Shown here: positions 44,801 through 53,767 of the stretch, one piece after another
Numbering within the stretch: position 1 is the stretch's first letter
Layout of the letters: every line of letters begins with the position of its first letter
DNA from: Pontivivens nitratireducens
Lineage (GTDB): Bacteria > Pseudomonadota > Alphaproteobacteria > Rhodobacterales > Rhodobacteraceae
DNA length: 64,000 bases
NCBI RefSeq assembly: GCF_014235845.1
Contig: NZ_JACJUQ010000004.1
Location: 1 to 64,000 of the forward strand
Reading direction: 5' to 3'
Made by a program: the position numbers and the translations under genes
Notes under the pieces: model-generated
What the model saw: the letters and a program-made list of their open reading frames with translations, nothing else
Told to the model about the DNA's origin: nothing
The model's database searches: none

Positions 44801-46138
44801 TCACAGCCCTGTGAAGATGTCCTTCAGCCGCTCCACCGCCGCCTGCGGGTCCAGCGTTTGCGCATCGCCCGTGCGGCGCGAGGTCAGTTCGACCACGCCG
44901 TCCTTCAACCCGCGCGGCCCGACGGTGATCCGCCACGGTGCGCCCATCAGATCAGCGGTCGCGAACTTGGTCCCGGCCCGTTCCTCACGGTCGTCGTACA
45001 GCACTTCGATCCCGGCCTTGCCAAGGGTCGCGTACAATTCCTCGCACACCCGGTCGGTATCGGTATTGCCTTGCTTGAGGTTCACGATCGACACGCCGTA
45101 GGGGGCGACGCTTTCAGGCCAGATGATGCCGTTCTCATCGTGATTGGCCTCGATCAGCGCGCCCACCAGACGCGAGACACCGATGCCGTGGCTGCCCATG
45201 TGCACCGGCACCGGCTTGCCGTCCGGCCCCTGAACGGTGGCGCCCATCGGCTCGGAATACTTGGTGCCGAAATAGAAGATCTGCCCCACTTCGATGCCGC
45301 GCGCGGTCTTGCGACGATCCTCGGGCACCTCGGCGAAGAGGACCTCGTCATGCGTCTCGTCCGTACGGGCATACGGGGTGGTGAACTCCTCCATGATGGC
45401 GCGGCACTGGTCCACGTCATCATAATCCACGTCCCGCGCGCCCAGGCTCAGGTCGGTGACAGCGCTGTCATAGAAGACCTCACTCTCACCAGTGTCGGCC
45501 AGAACCAGAAACTCATGCGTATTCTCACCACCGATGGGGCCGGAATCCGCCCGCATCGGGATCGCCTTCAGGCCCATCCGCTCATAGGTGCGCAGATATG
45601 TGACCATGTGACGGTTATAGGCGTGCATCGCGTCTTCTTTGGTCAGGTCGAAGTTGTAGCCGTCCTTCATCAGGAATTCCCGACCCCGCATCACGCCGAA
45701 GCGCGGGCGCACCTCATCGCGGAACTTCCACTGGATGTGATAGAGCGTCAGCGGCAACTGCTTGTAGGAGCCGACATCGCGACGGAAAATGTCGGTGATC
45801 AACTCCTCGTTCGTGGGGCCGTACAGCATGTCGCGGTCATGCCGGTCGGTAATGCGCAGCATTTCCTTGCCGTAATCCTCGTAGCGGCCCGATTCCTTCC
45901 ACAGGTCCGCGGACTGGATCGTGGGCATCAGCATCGGCAGGTGGCCCGCGCGCTGTTGTTCCTCATCCACGATCTGTTCCAACCGGCGCAGCACCTTGAG
46001 GCCCAGCGGAAGCCAGGAATATATTCCGGCGCTGGCCTGCCGGATCATTCCGGCCCGCAGCATCAGGCGATGACTGGCGATCTGCGCCTCCGCCGGCGTT
46101 TCCTTGAGGACAGGCATGAAGTATCGCGACAGACGCAT
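44801..46138 (-). CDS. proS: prolyl-tRNA synthetase, short alphaproteobacterial type
   Basis: Class II synthetase of 445 residues. Motif 1 follows [14 protein letters not shown], motif 2 is [21 protein letters not shown] and motif 3 is [18 protein letters not shown]; the C-terminal anticodon-binding domain ends at KDIFTGL. It lacks the roughly 180-residue YbaK-like editing insert of E. coli ProS, which is normal for the alphaproteobacterial/mitochondrial form and not a truncation. GGAGAATACGG precedes the ATG. A candidate small RNA lies in its upstream spacer on the other strand. Confidence 0.95.
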   Translation of the reverse strand: MRLSRYFMPVLKETPAEAQIASHRLMLRAGMIRQASAGIYSWLPLGLKVLRRLEQIVDEEQQRAGHLPMLMPTIQSADLWKESGRYEDYGKEMLRITDRHDRDMLYGPTNEELITDIFRRDVGSYKQLPLTLYHIQWKFRDEVRPRFGVMRGREFLMKDGYNFDLTKEDAMHAYNRHMVTYLRTYERMGLKAIPMRADSGPIGGENTHEFLVLADTGESEVFYDSAVTDLSLGARDVDYDDVDQCRAIMEEFTTPYARTDETHDEVLFAEVPEDRRKTARGIEVGQIFYFGTKYSEPMGATVQGPDGKPVPVHMGSHGIGVSRLVGALIEANHDENGIIWPESVAPYGVSIVNLKQGNTDTDRVCEELYATLGKAGIEVLYDDREERAGTKFATADLMGAPWRITVGPRGLKDGVVELTSRRTGDAQTLDPQAAVERLKDIFTGL

Positions 46139-46312
46139 CCGTATTCTCCGACAATCGGTTTCGGACCCGGTCTAGTGCAGCCCGCACGATGGAGCAATGG
46201 GGCAGCAAGGGGCCACAGGCGCGGCATCTGTCGCCGTCATTTCATCTGCCTGTTAATAGGGCATCCCTGCCCATCATCTCGCCAGTTTTTACACCGGAAA
46301 GAAAGTTTCGGG

Positions 46313-46341
46313 GTGACGCGAGGGAAAAGTCCGTTTATTGT
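46313..46341 (+). promoter_or_regulatory. possible promoter for the candidate small RNA
   Basis: GTGACG (46313-46318) and TATTGT (46336-46341) are 17 bp apart, each matching 4 of 6 sigma-70 consensus bases. A transcript from here would begin near 46,348 and end at the terminator at 46,421. Weak by itself. Confidence 0.3.
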
Positions 46342-46347
46342 TGGATG

Positions 46348-46421
46348 ACACACCGCATAGACGGCCCAAGTCTGGGGAGACTTTCTGAACGGATCGGCAT
46401 TGCCGGTCCGTTTTGCTTTTT
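46348..46421 (+). ncRNA. candidate small RNA in the proS-ppx spacer
   Basis: The 308-bp spacer between proS and ppx (both on the minus strand) holds an intrinsic terminator oriented on the plus strand, with no plus-strand gene before it. A weak promoter-like pair ends at 46,341. Together they define a roughly 74-nt transcript whose 3' half is the terminator hairpin. The open frame across this region reads through the hairpin and has no ribosome-binding site, so coding is unlikely. I do not recognise an Rfam family. Confidence 0.4.
46388..46421 (+). terminator. plus-strand intrinsic terminator with no coding gene upstream
   Basis: AACGGATCGGC (46388-46398) pairs with GCCGGTCCGTT (46402-46412), 11 bp with one U-G wobble and a 3-base loop, followed by TTGCTTTTT. 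The U-rich tail is on the plus strand only, so it does not look like the terminator of minus-strand ppx. Confidence 0.7.
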
Positions 46422-46446
46422 GGGCCAAACTGCCGGTTTTGCACGG

Positions 46447-47937
46447 TTATTCGACCTGAATGCTGAAATCTCGGCCCAGATTCGCCGCTAATTTGGCCAA
46501 ACGCTTCTCCACCACCTCACCGCGCAGGGCGCCCATCGTGCCATCCAGAACCAGAACCAGCTTGCTGTCGGACAGAATCAGTCGTGACTGTTTCAGGGCA
46601 TCGACCGACGCCCCGGTCAGCATCGCGCCCAATCGCAATGCCCTGCCGACCGTTTCCGCAAGCTGTTGCTGCTCCGGCTCCAGCAGCGCGACCAGATCGT
46701 CGTCCGGCCTGACTCTGCGCCCGCTTTTGTAGCGATTGGTCAGCATCAGACCCAGAAAAACCCGGCCCCGATGCGTGATGCCGCCCAGATTGGCCCGCGT
46801 CACGGATTCGAAACTGGCGGTGGGCCGGAAATCGGGATGGGTCCGCCAATTCACGTCGTGCAGCAGGCAGGCGGCATGGATCAGACGCAGCGTCCATTCC
46901 TCCTCCAGCGCGAAGATCGGCCTGACCCAGTCGAACAGCGCCTCACCGAATCCGGGGAACCGGGCGGCCGCGATCTCCGTGTGGCGGCAGGCTTCGATCA
47001 GGGGGTCCAGTTGCCGGGCTTCGGGCGACATCTGTTCATAGAGCACCCCCTCGCGCAGGCCATAGGACGACACGGCGATACGCTCCGGCTGGAACACCGT
47101 GATCACCTGCCGCAAGACCTGCGAGGCGAGCGGAACCAGCGACAGCCGCGCCTCGGAGGTTGTGACCAGTTCGCTGAAGGCCGCCACATCCTGCCCCACC
47201 GCCCATTCTGCGGTCTCCAGCAAATCCTCGGGCGCGACCTCGTAGGCGTGCAACACGTTCAGCGGATAGGCCCGGCGCGCCATGTGCAGGTTCGCGATCG
47301 CCCGCCACGAGCCGCCGACCAGAAACATCTCTTCCACCCGGCCCGGCAATTTCTGTCGCAAATCACGCAAGGTCTCCGCGATCACCTTCTCACGCTTCTT
47401 TTCGGGAATGTCCGCCAAGGACAGCGGCGCCAGATTGGACGTGACGCAGGTGCCGATCCGCCCGCCGTGAACGCGGGCCAGTTCCATGGACGCGCCGCCG
47501 ATATCCACCGTCAGGCCAACCGCATCGGGCCAGCCGACCAGCACGCCCTGCGCGGAGAGCCGGGCCTCCTCGATCCCCTCGATCACGCGCAGTTCCAGCC
47601 CGGTCTCACGCGCGACCTGCTTGACGAAATCGGGGCCATCCTTCGCCTCCCGCACGGCAGCGGTGGCCACGCAGGTCAGCGAAGACAGGTTCATCCGCTC
47701 CGCCAGCGCCACGAATCGTTTCAGCGTGGACAGGGCGGAGCGGCGTCCCTCGGGGTTCAGCTTGCCCGTGGCCCCGACCCCCGCGCCCAACCCACACAGC
47801 ACCTTTTCGTTGAAGAAATACGCAGGTGACCGCGCCGCGCCATCGAACACCACCAGCCGGACCGAGTTCGAGCCGACATCCACCACGCCCACGCGGGACA
47901 GGTCCAACCCCTCGAACTGCTTGATCCGCTTCGCCAT
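46447..47937 (-). CDS. ppx: exopolyphosphatase (Ppx/GppA family)
   Basis: A 496-residue ASKHA-fold phosphatase that removes terminal phosphates from polyphosphate (or hydrolyses pppGpp). Domain I opens with GVVDVGSNSVRLVVFD, the second phosphate motif is GLTVDIGGASMELARV, and a C-terminal HD-like helical region contains CLLHDVNWRTHPDFR. ATG 47937 with GGGGAAG upstream is preferred; ATG codons 15 and 57 bp further upstream are open. It follows ppk by 79 bp, so make and break of polyphosphate are paired. Confidence 0.9.
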   Translation of the reverse strand: MAKRIKQFEGLDLSRVGVVDVGSNSVRLVVFDGAARSPAYFFNEKVLCGLGAGVGATGKLNPEGRRSALSTLKRFVALAERMNLSSLTCVATAAVREAKDGPDFVKQVARETGLELRVIEGIEEARLSAQGVLVGWPDAVGLTVDIGGASMELARVHGGRIGTCVTSNLAPLSLADIPEKKREKVIAETLRDLRQKLPGRVEEMFLVGGSWRAIANLHMARRAYPLNVLHAYEVAPEDLLETAEWAVGQDVAAFSELVTTSEARLSLVPLASQVLRQVITVFQPERIAVSSYGLREGVLYEQMSPEARQLDPLIEACRHTEIAAARFPGFGEALFDWVRPIFALEEEWTLRLIHAACLLHDVNWRTHPDFRPTASFESVTRANLGGITHRGRVFLGLMLTNRYKSGRRVRPDDDLVALLEPEQQQLAETVGRALRLGAMLTGASVDALKQSRLILSDSKLVLVLDGTMGALRGEVVEKRLAKLAANLGRDFSIQVE

Positions 47938-48016
47938 CGCGCTTCCCCTCATCTTATTCGAGGACACGATAGCCTGCTGATCGCCCATGACCACGGCAAA
48001 AGCCGTGAGGCCCGGC

Positions 48017-50206
48017 TCAGCGACCGCCGGACAGCCGCAATTTCGTCAGCAGCGGCGCATCGCCGGCCCCGGCACGACCCCGCCCGCTCAACGAAGGATT
48101 GCGCATGAAGAATTCGTGGCAGTTGAACGGCTTGTCCCCGTCGATCGCACCGGGGCGCAGATAGTCGCCCTTGGCGTCCAGCACCCAGGTCTGCGCCTCA
48201 TCCGCCAGATTGGCCGCCATCACCTGATGGATGATCTGGGCGTGCACGGTGGGGTTCTTGATCTCCACCAGCGTTTCCACCCGCCGGTTGAGGTTGCGCC
48301 CCATCAGATCGGCGGAGGAGATGTAAACCCGAGCCCCGTCCGAGGGCAGGCCGTGACCATTTCCGAAACACGCGATCCGGCTGTGTTCCAGAAACCGCCC
48401 GACGATGGATTTCACGCGGATATTCTCGGACAATCCGGTAATGCCGGGACGCACGCCGCAAATGCCGCGGATCACCATGTCGATCCGCACTCCGGCCTGA
48501 CTGGCACGGTACATGGCGTCGATGATGTCCGGCTCGATCACCGAATTGCACTTGAACCACGCCGCGGCGGGCCGACCGGCGCGGGCGTGCTCGCTCTCCC
48601 ACTCCAGGCTGTCGATGATGTGGCTTTTCAAGTTGTGGGGGGAGACGTACAGATTCTCCAGCATTTCGGGCATCGCATAGCCCGAGACATAGTTGAACAC
48701 CCGCGTCGCATCCCGGCCCAGCGCCTTGTCGCAGGTCATCAGGCTCAGATCGGTGTAGAAATTCGCCGTGATCGGGTGGTAGTTGCCGGTGCCGAAATGC
48801 GAATATGTGACCAGATCCTCCCCCTCGCGCCGCACGACGGTGGACATCTTGGCATGGGTTTTCCAGTCGATGAAGCCATAGACGACCTGCGCACCGGCGC
48901 GTTCCAACTGACGGGACAGGCGGATGTTCGCGGCCTCGTCGAAACGGGCCTTCAATTCGACCAGCGCGGTGACGCTCTTGCCATCCTCCGCCGCCTCACA
49001 CAGGGCCGTCACGATGGGGGAGTTCTTGGACGTGCGGTACAATGTCTGCTTGATGGCCAGCACGTCCGGGTCGTGCGCGGCCTGCTGAACGAACCGCACC
49101 ACGGTGTCGAAACTCTCATACGGGTGGTGCAGCAGCATGTCCTTCTGCCGGATGGCGGCGAAGATATCGCCTTCGAAATCCTGAACCCGCTCGGGCGTGC
49201 GGGGCTTGTATTTTTTCCACAACAGGTCGGGATAATCGTCGACCACCAGTTCGCTGAGGTCCGCGATCCCGATCACGCCGCCCAGCTCGATCACTTCGTC
49301 GGCATTGGCGTGCAGTTCCTCGATGATCATCGCGCGCAGGTCCGGGGGGGCGTTCATCGAGATTTTCAGCCGGATCACCTCCCCCCGCCGCCGCCGTTTC
49401 AGCGCACTCTCAAACTCGCGCACCAGATCCTCGGCCTCCTCCTCGACCTCCAGATCGCTGTCGCGCAACACGCGGAAGGTACACAGCCCCGCTGTCTCAT
49501 AGCCCGGAAACAGTCGCGTCAGGAACAGTTCCAGCAGGCCCTCCAACGGCAGAAACCGCAGAACACCGGGGCGTCCGCCTTCCAGCCGGATGAAGCGATT
49601 GACCTGATTGGGCACCGGCAACAGCGCCTCCAACGGGGCGCCGTCGGCCACGCGCCGCAGTTGCAGCGCCATGGCGAAACCGGCATTGGGGATGAACGGG
49701 AAGGGATGCGCCGGGTCGATGGCCAGCGGCGTCAGGACCGGGAACACCCGATCCATGAAGACCTGCTCCAACCGCTCCGCATCGACCTTGGTCAGATCGT
49801 CCACGCCGACGACATCGATATTGACGTCCTTCAGCAGACGTTTGAGCGTGGCCCAGCATTCCTGCTGGCGCAACATCAGCGCGCGGGCATCCGCGTCGAT
49901 CCGCTCCAACTGCTGCGCGGGGGTCAGCCCGTCTGCCGAGGGTTTGACCACCCCTGCCCGCACCAGCCCACGCAGACCCGCGACGCGGACGGTAAAGAAC
50001 TCATCCAGGTTGGACCCCGAAATGGACAGGAACCGCACCCGCTCCAACAACGGAACGGCAGGGTTCTCCGCCTCCTCCAGCACGCGCCAGTTGAACGACA
50101 GCCATGACAGCTCCCGGTTGAAGAACCGCTGAGGTCCGGTGACGTCGAAGTCGGAAAGCTCGACGGACGGGCCGGGCGCGGAATTGAGGAAATCTGGATC
50201 GATCAT
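48017..50206 (-). CDS. ppk: polyphosphate kinase 1
   Basis: PPK1 of 729 residues that polymerises the ATP gamma-phosphate into polyphosphate. The N-domain starts RFFNRELSWLSFNWRVLEEAEN, the phosphotransfer region carries YSHFGTGNYHPITANFYTDL, and the autophosphorylated-His type motif is HSRIACFGNGHG, with the C2 phospholipase-D-like domain after it. ATG 50206 (MIDPDFLNSA) is selected over an upstream ATG 48 bp away. First gene of the ppk-ppx pair. Confidence 0.95.
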   Translation of the reverse strand: MIDPDFLNSAPGPSVELSDFDVTGPQRFFNRELSWLSFNWRVLEEAENPAVPLLERVRFLSISGSNLDEFFTVRVAGLRGLVRAGVVKPSADGLTPAQQLERIDADARALMLRQQECWATLKRLLKDVNIDVVGVDDLTKVDAERLEQVFMDRVFPVLTPLAIDPAHPFPFIPNAGFAMALQLRRVADGAPLEALLPVPNQVNRFIRLEGGRPGVLRFLPLEGLLELFLTRLFPGYETAGLCTFRVLRDSDLEVEEEAEDLVREFESALKRRRRGEVIRLKISMNAPPDLRAMIIEELHANADEVIELGGVIGIADLSELVVDDYPDLLWKKYKPRTPERVQDFEGDIFAAIRQKDMLLHHPYESFDTVVRFVQQAAHDPDVLAIKQTLYRTSKNSPIVTALCEAAEDGKSVTALVELKARFDEAANIRLSRQLERAGAQVVYGFIDWKTHAKMSTVVRREGEDLVTYSHFGTGNYHPITANFYTDLSLMTCDKALGRDATRVFNYVSGYAMPEMLENLYVSPHNLKSHIIDSLEWESEHARAGRPAAAWFKCNSVIEPDIIDAMYRASQAGVRIDMVIRGICGVRPGITGLSENIRVKSIVGRFLEHSRIACFGNGHGLPSDGARVYISSADLMGRNLNRRVETLVEIKNPTVHAQIIHQVMAANLADEAQTWVLDAKGDYLRPGAIDGDKPFNCHEFFMRNPSLSGRGRAGAGDAPLLTKLRLSGGR

Positions 50207-50382
50207 GCGGGTTTGTATCGTATGCAGGTGTGACAGGTAAATGACGCCGCGCACAGCTTGCTGCGCCGGTCGCGACGACGCAAGCCGTTAGCGCCCTTAC
50301 GGAACTTCAACAGCCTCAACTTGTCGCGCCCCTGTCGGCACAGTACATATTCAGGCAACACTCCATTCACATGAGGAACAAC

Positions 50383-50727
50383 ATGCTAAAGGGACTGGGA
50401 CAGCTGGGCGACATCGGCAAGCTGATGAAGCAGGCGCAGGAAATGCAGGGCAAGGTCGAGGAGGCGCAGGAGCGTCTGAACACCATTGAGGTCGAGGGAC
50501 AGTCCGGCGGCGGTCTGGTCACGGCCCGTGCCACCGCCAAGGGGGAGCTGACCGGCCTGACCATCTCGGACGATCTGTTCAAGCCGGAGGAGCGTGAGGT
50601 GGTCGAGGATCTGATCCTCGCCGCGATCAAGGATGCCCAATCGCGCGCATCCGATGCAGCACAGGCCGAAATGGCCAAGGTGACAGAGGGCATGGAACTG
50701 CCCCCCGGCATGAAGATGCCCTTCTGA
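50383..50727 (+). CDS. ybaB: YbaB/EbfC family nucleoid-associated protein
   Basis: A 114-residue dimeric DNA-binding protein of the tweezers-like YbaB fold: MLKGLGQLGDIGKLMKQAQEMQ, an amphipathic helix, then the sheet VTARATAKGELTGLTISDDLF and a C-terminal helix. ATG 50383 has GAGGAACAAC directly upstream; an in-frame ATG 12 bp earlier overlaps that site and is rejected. The usual neighbour dnaX is not visible upstream, and recR is displaced one gene downstream. Confidence 0.93.
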   Translation: MLKGLGQLGDIGKLMKQAQEMQGKVEEAQERLNTIEVEGQSGGGLVTARATAKGELTGLTISDDLFKPEEREVVEDLILAAIKDAQSRASDAAQAEMAKVTEGMELPPGMKMPF

Positions 50728-50771
50728 TCACTACCGCCGCTTTCGGCCCATAAAACATGAGGAAACGTTCC

Positions 50772-51899
50772 ATGCACCAACCCGCCATTACGGGAACCGG
50801 CGTGTTCACTCCGTCGCAGATCATCACGAATGACGAGTTGGTGGTGGCATTCAACGCCTATGTGGACCTTTTCAATGCGGAACATGCCGATGCCATCGCG
50901 GCGGGGGACATACCGGCCAAGACCCATTCCAACGCCGATTTCATCTTTGCCGCCTCGGGTATCGAACAGCGGTACGTGTTGGACAAGGAAGGCGTTCTGG
51001 ACCCCACCCGCATGTTTCCCCGCTTTCGCGAACGCGCTGACGACGAACCCTCGCTGATGGCGGAAATCGCGGTCAAGGCAGCGACCACCGCACTGGAACA
51101 GGCCGGCCGCACCGCTGGCGACGTGGACGCCGTGATCTGCGCCGCATCCAACATGGAGCGCGCCTATCCCGCGATGGCGGTGGAAATCCAGCAGCTTCTG
51201 GGGATCGAGGGGTTTGCCTTCGACATGAACGTCGCGTGCTCCTCCGCCACGTTCGGCATCCAGCAGGCGGCGGACATGATCCGCTCCGGCTCCGCCAGAT
51301 CGGTGTTGATGGTCAACCCCGAGATCACCTCGGGCCATCTGGAATGGCGCGACCGCGACTGTCACTTCATCTTCGGCGATGTGTGCACCGCCGTGTTGAT
51401 CGAACGGGCCGAGGATGCAACCGGCATTCGCTTCGACATCGTCGACACCCGCCTGCTGACGCAGTTTTCCAGCAATATCCGCAACAATAACGGCTTCCTG
51501 CGCCGCACCCGCCCTTACGGGGTCGAGGATCGCCGCGACATGCAGTTCATGCAGGAGGGGCGCAAGGTCTTCAAGCAGGTGGTGCCCATCGTGGCGACAT
51601 TGATGACCGCACATCTGGCCGATAACGGCATCGCACCCGAGGATCTGAAGCGGATGTGGTTGCATCAGGCCAACAAGTCGATGAACGACCTGATCGGCAA
51701 GAAGGTCATGGGGCGTGAGCCGACCCGCGACGAACAGCCGAACATCCTTCAGGATTACGCCAACACTTCCTCCGCCGGATCAATCATCGCGTTCTCGAAA
51801 CACTCCGACGATTTCGAACCGGGGGATCTGGGTGTGATCTGCTCGTTCGGGGCGGGCTATTCCGTCGGCTCCGTCATCGTGCGCTGCGCCGGAGCATAG
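50772..51899 (+). CDS. 3-oxoacyl-ACP synthase III-like (KAS III, long form)
   Basis: Thiolase-fold condensing enzyme of 375 residues. The catalytic triad of the FabH family is present: Cys156 in [10 protein letters not shown], His in [12 protein letters not shown] and Asn in YANTSSAGS. It is about 55 residues longer than E. coli FabH, chiefly from insertions at about 30-55 and 70-90. It may start fatty acid chains from acetyl-CoA, or serve a specialised acyl pathway. It sits between ybaB and recR, which are normally adjacent. ATG 50772 is chosen by the [15 protein letters not shown] start; an upstream ATG is in frame. Confidence 0.83.
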   Translation: MHQPAITGTGVFTPSQIITNDELVVAFNAYVDLFNAEHADAIAAGDIPAKTHSNADFIFAASGIEQRYVLDKEGVLDPTRMFPRFRERADDEPSLMAEIAVKAATTALEQAGRTAGDVDAVICAASNMERAYPAMAVEIQQLLGIEGFAFDMNVACSSATFGIQQAADMIRSGSARSVLMVNPEITSGHLEWRDRDCHFIFGDVCTAVLIERAEDATGIRFDIVDTRLLTQFSSNIRNNNGFLRRTRPYGVEDRRDMQFMQEGRKVFKQVVPIVATLMTAHLADNGIAPEDLKRMWLHQANKSMNDLIGKKVMGREPTRDEQPNILQDYANTSSAGSIIAFSKHSDDFEPGDLGVICSFGAGYSVGSVIVRCAGA

Positions 51900-51907
51900 G
51901 AGCGGGG

Positions 51908-52504
51908 ATGAGCAGTGGTCCCCTTGATGAGCTGATCGGCCTGCTGGCCCGGCTGCCCGGCCTCGGCCCCCGCTCCGCCCGGCGGGCGGCGCTGGCGCTG
52001 GTGCAAAAACGGCGCGTGCTGCTCGAACCGCTGGCCGAGGCGATGACCGAGGTTGCCCGCACCGCCCGCGAATGTCTGATCTGCGGCAATATCGGCACGT
52101 CGGAGCGATGCGATATCTGTAGCGATCCGAAACGCGACGGCTCAACCATCTGCGTAGTTGAAAGCGTCGCCGATCTGTGGGCGATGGAACGCGCGCAGGT
52201 GTTTCGCGGGCGCTATCACGTCATGGGCGGCACGCTCAGCGCGCTGGACGGGATCGGGCCAGAGGATCTCAACCTGCCCCGCCTGGCCGAACGCATCGCG
52301 CAGGACGGGGTGACGGAGGTCATTCTGGCACTGGGCGCGACCGTAGATGGCCAGACCACCGCGCACTACATCGCGGACATGCTGGCGGATCGCGGTATCC
52401 CCGTCACGTCGCTGGCGCAGGGTGTGCCCGTGGGCGGGGAACTGGATTACCTGGACGACGGCACCATTACTGCTGCCCTCAGCGCCCGGCGGCAGATGCG
52501 TTAG
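51908..52504 (+). CDS. recR: recombination mediator protein RecR
   Basis: A 198-residue ring-forming protein that helps RecA load in RecFOR gap repair. It has an N-terminal helix-hairpin-helix ([18 protein letters not shown]), a four-Cys zinc finger (Cys56, 59, 68, 71 in [16 protein letters not shown]), and the Toprim domain with [12 protein letters not shown] and [14 protein letters not shown]. It follows the KAS III gene by 8 bp, implying co-transcription. Its stop overlaps the stop of the convergent DUF202 gene (TTAG). Confidence 0.96.
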   Translation: MSSGPLDELIGLLARLPGLGPRSARRAALALVQKRRVLLEPLAEAMTEVARTARECLICGNIGTSERCDICSDPKRDGSTICVVESVADLWAMERAQVFRGRYHVMGGTLSALDGIGPEDLNLPRLAERIAQDGVTEVILALGATVDGQTTAHYIADMLADRGIPVTSLAQGVPVGGELDYLDDGTITAALSARRQMR

Positions 52505-52863
52505 AGCCACCACAGGATCGCACCGGACGCCAGTGCGCCTGCGCTGAATATGGCGGTAAGCAACGTGATGCCCTTGGTGTTTTGCGGCTCCGCCCGGTGG
52601 GAATCGAGCCGGGTCTGCACCTTGCACGCGGCACGCCGCGCCATCTGAAAGATGATGAGCGCGATCAGAATAAAGATCATCGCGACCGATTTCGCCACCC
52701 AGGTCGGCTCCGCCTCCTTGAACACCGCCGACAGACCGATCGCGATTCCCAGCGAGGCCATGCCGGTCCGCATCCAGCCCGCAAACGTGCGCTCATTCGC
52801 CATGACCGTGCGGTCCTCGGCCCAATCGGTTCTGTCCTCGGCCAGTTTGTCTGTATCCGTCAT
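52501..52863 (-). CDS. DUF202 (YidH-like) membrane protein
   Basis: 120 residues with three membrane segments (about 33-50, 57-76, 98-118) and the N-terminal DUF202 signature [30 protein letters not shown]. Eukaryotic relatives include the Vtc1-type subunits of the polyphosphate polymerase complex, but the bacterial function is not known. ATG 52863 is chosen over a TTG nine bases upstream. Convergent with recR. Confidence 0.83.
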   Translation of the reverse strand: MTDTDKLAEDRTDWAEDRTVMANERTFAGWMRTGMASLGIAIGLSAVFKEAEPTWVAKSVAMIFILIALIIFQMARRAACKVQTRLDSHRAEPQNTKGITLLTAIFSAGALASGAILWWL

Positions 52864-52920
52864 GCGGATCAATTTGGATCGGGACGCGGGTTTGGCAAAA
52901 CTTTTGTGAACGGGCGCGCC

Positions 52921-52950
52921 CCGGTCTATTCATACTCCGGTCTATTCATA
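52921..52950. repeat. 14-bp direct repeat, 16-bp period, upstream of the VOC gene
   Basis: CCGGTCTATTCATA occurs at 52921-52934 and 52937-52950. It lies in the 134-bp spacer between the divergent DUF202 and VOC genes, 48 bp before the VOC start, so it could duplicate a promoter or operator element. Confidence 0.9.
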
Positions 52951-52997
52951 TCGGGCGCATCGCGTGCCACGGCACACTCAACCACGGGATCTCCCAC

Positions 52998-53402
52998 ATG
53001 ATCAGTTATGTCTGCGTCGGAGCCGATGACATTCCACGGGCGAAGCGGTTCTACGGCGCCATCCTGCCCGCGCTGGGCTACAGGGTGAAGGAAGGGCCGG
53101 AGGGGTTGAGCTATGCGCTGGCCCAACCATCCGACCAGCTGGCCCTCCTGCCGGAATTCTACGTCAAACCGCCCTTCGACGGCAGCCCGGCATCCGCAGG
53201 CAACGGCACGATGGTCGCGTTTCAGGCGCGCGACCGGCAACAGGTTCGCACGCTGCACAGCGCCGCGTTGCAGGCCGGTGGTTCGGATGATGGGCAACCG
53301 GGATTGCGCGATACCTACGGGGCGAATTTCTACGTCTGCTACCTGCGTGATCCGCAGGGCAACAAGATCGCGCTGTTCGCCAACGCCCCAAACGACGCAT
53401 GA
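52998..53402 (+). CDS. VOC family (glyoxalase/bleomycin-resistance fold) protein
   Basis: A 134-residue single-domain vicinal-oxygen-chelate protein with two beta-alpha-beta3 halves: it starts MISYVCVGADDIPRAKRFYGAILPALGYR and ends with YVCYLRDPQGNKIALFANAP, where the Asp-Pro-x-Gly-Asn-x-Ile/Leu motif is typical. Specific substrate cannot be assigned; many members are lactoylglutathione lyase-like. The start has no clear ribosome-binding site beyond GGGATCTCC. Confidence 0.8.
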   Translation: MISYVCVGADDIPRAKRFYGAILPALGYRVKEGPEGLSYALAQPSDQLALLPEFYVKPPFDGSPASAGNGTMVAFQARDRQQVRTLHSAALQAGGSDDGQPGLRDTYGANFYVCYLRDPQGNKIALFANAPNDA

Positions 53403-53439
53403 TTTTCGAAGGGGGAATACCTATCCATGCGGGAAGGTG

Positions 53440-53544
53440 GGTGAGAGGCTGGACGACGACCCAAGCGAGTCTCGTTGTGGCTGCTGCCTTCCGGCCCTGA
53501 CCAGGTTGGCGAGGTGCCTGCCCGCGCCAACCTCTCGACTCACC
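53440..53544 (-). ncRNA. ffs: signal recognition particle RNA (small bacterial type)
   Basis: On the minus strand the conserved Ffh-binding hairpin reads CTGGTCAGGGCCGGAAGGCAGCAGCC, with the GGAA tetraloop-type apex and symmetric loop (shown here as key parts GGTCAGG, GGAAGG and GCAGCC). The ends GGTGAGTCGAGAGG and CCTCTCACC pair to close a single long hairpin of about 105 nt. It carries the scaffold for co-translational membrane targeting. Ends are set from the closing stem and may be off by several bases. Together with the tandem repeat at 53,601 it accounts for the 365-bp gap between the VOC and mcl1 genes. Confidence 0.9.
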
Positions 53545-53600
53545 AGATAGGGCAAAGTTGCGCGGGTCGCAAGACGTTGACCATTGACCTTTCGATGGCG

Positions 53601-53638
53601 CGGCTGACATCCTCGATACCGGCTGACATCCTCGATAC
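53601..53638. repeat. perfect 19-bp tandem duplication between SRP RNA and mcl1
   Basis: CGGCTGACATCCTCGATAC occurs twice with no gap (53601-53619 and 53620-53638). It lies 57 bp upstream of the minus-strand SRP RNA and 130 bp upstream of the plus-strand mcl1 start, within the shared promoter region. Confidence 0.95.
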
Positions 53639-53767
53639 AAGGGCGCGCCAAGCTGCGGGCCAGGGCGTCAGCCTTCGCAGCCGCAGCATCCCCCCTTGAC
53701 GATTTGATCGCACGGAAATATCCCTCCGGGTAAGCGCTACGCAACATTATGTCCCAAAGGAGAGCCC

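Noticed and set aside
44801-46138. Truncated prolyl-tRNA synthetase
   Set aside because: All class II motifs and the anticodon domain are present; absence of the editing insert is normal for the alphaproteobacterial form.
46189-46491. Small protein gene on the plus strand in the proS-ppx spacer
   Set aside because: It reads straight through an intrinsic terminator into ppx, has no ribosome-binding site and no coding-like composition.
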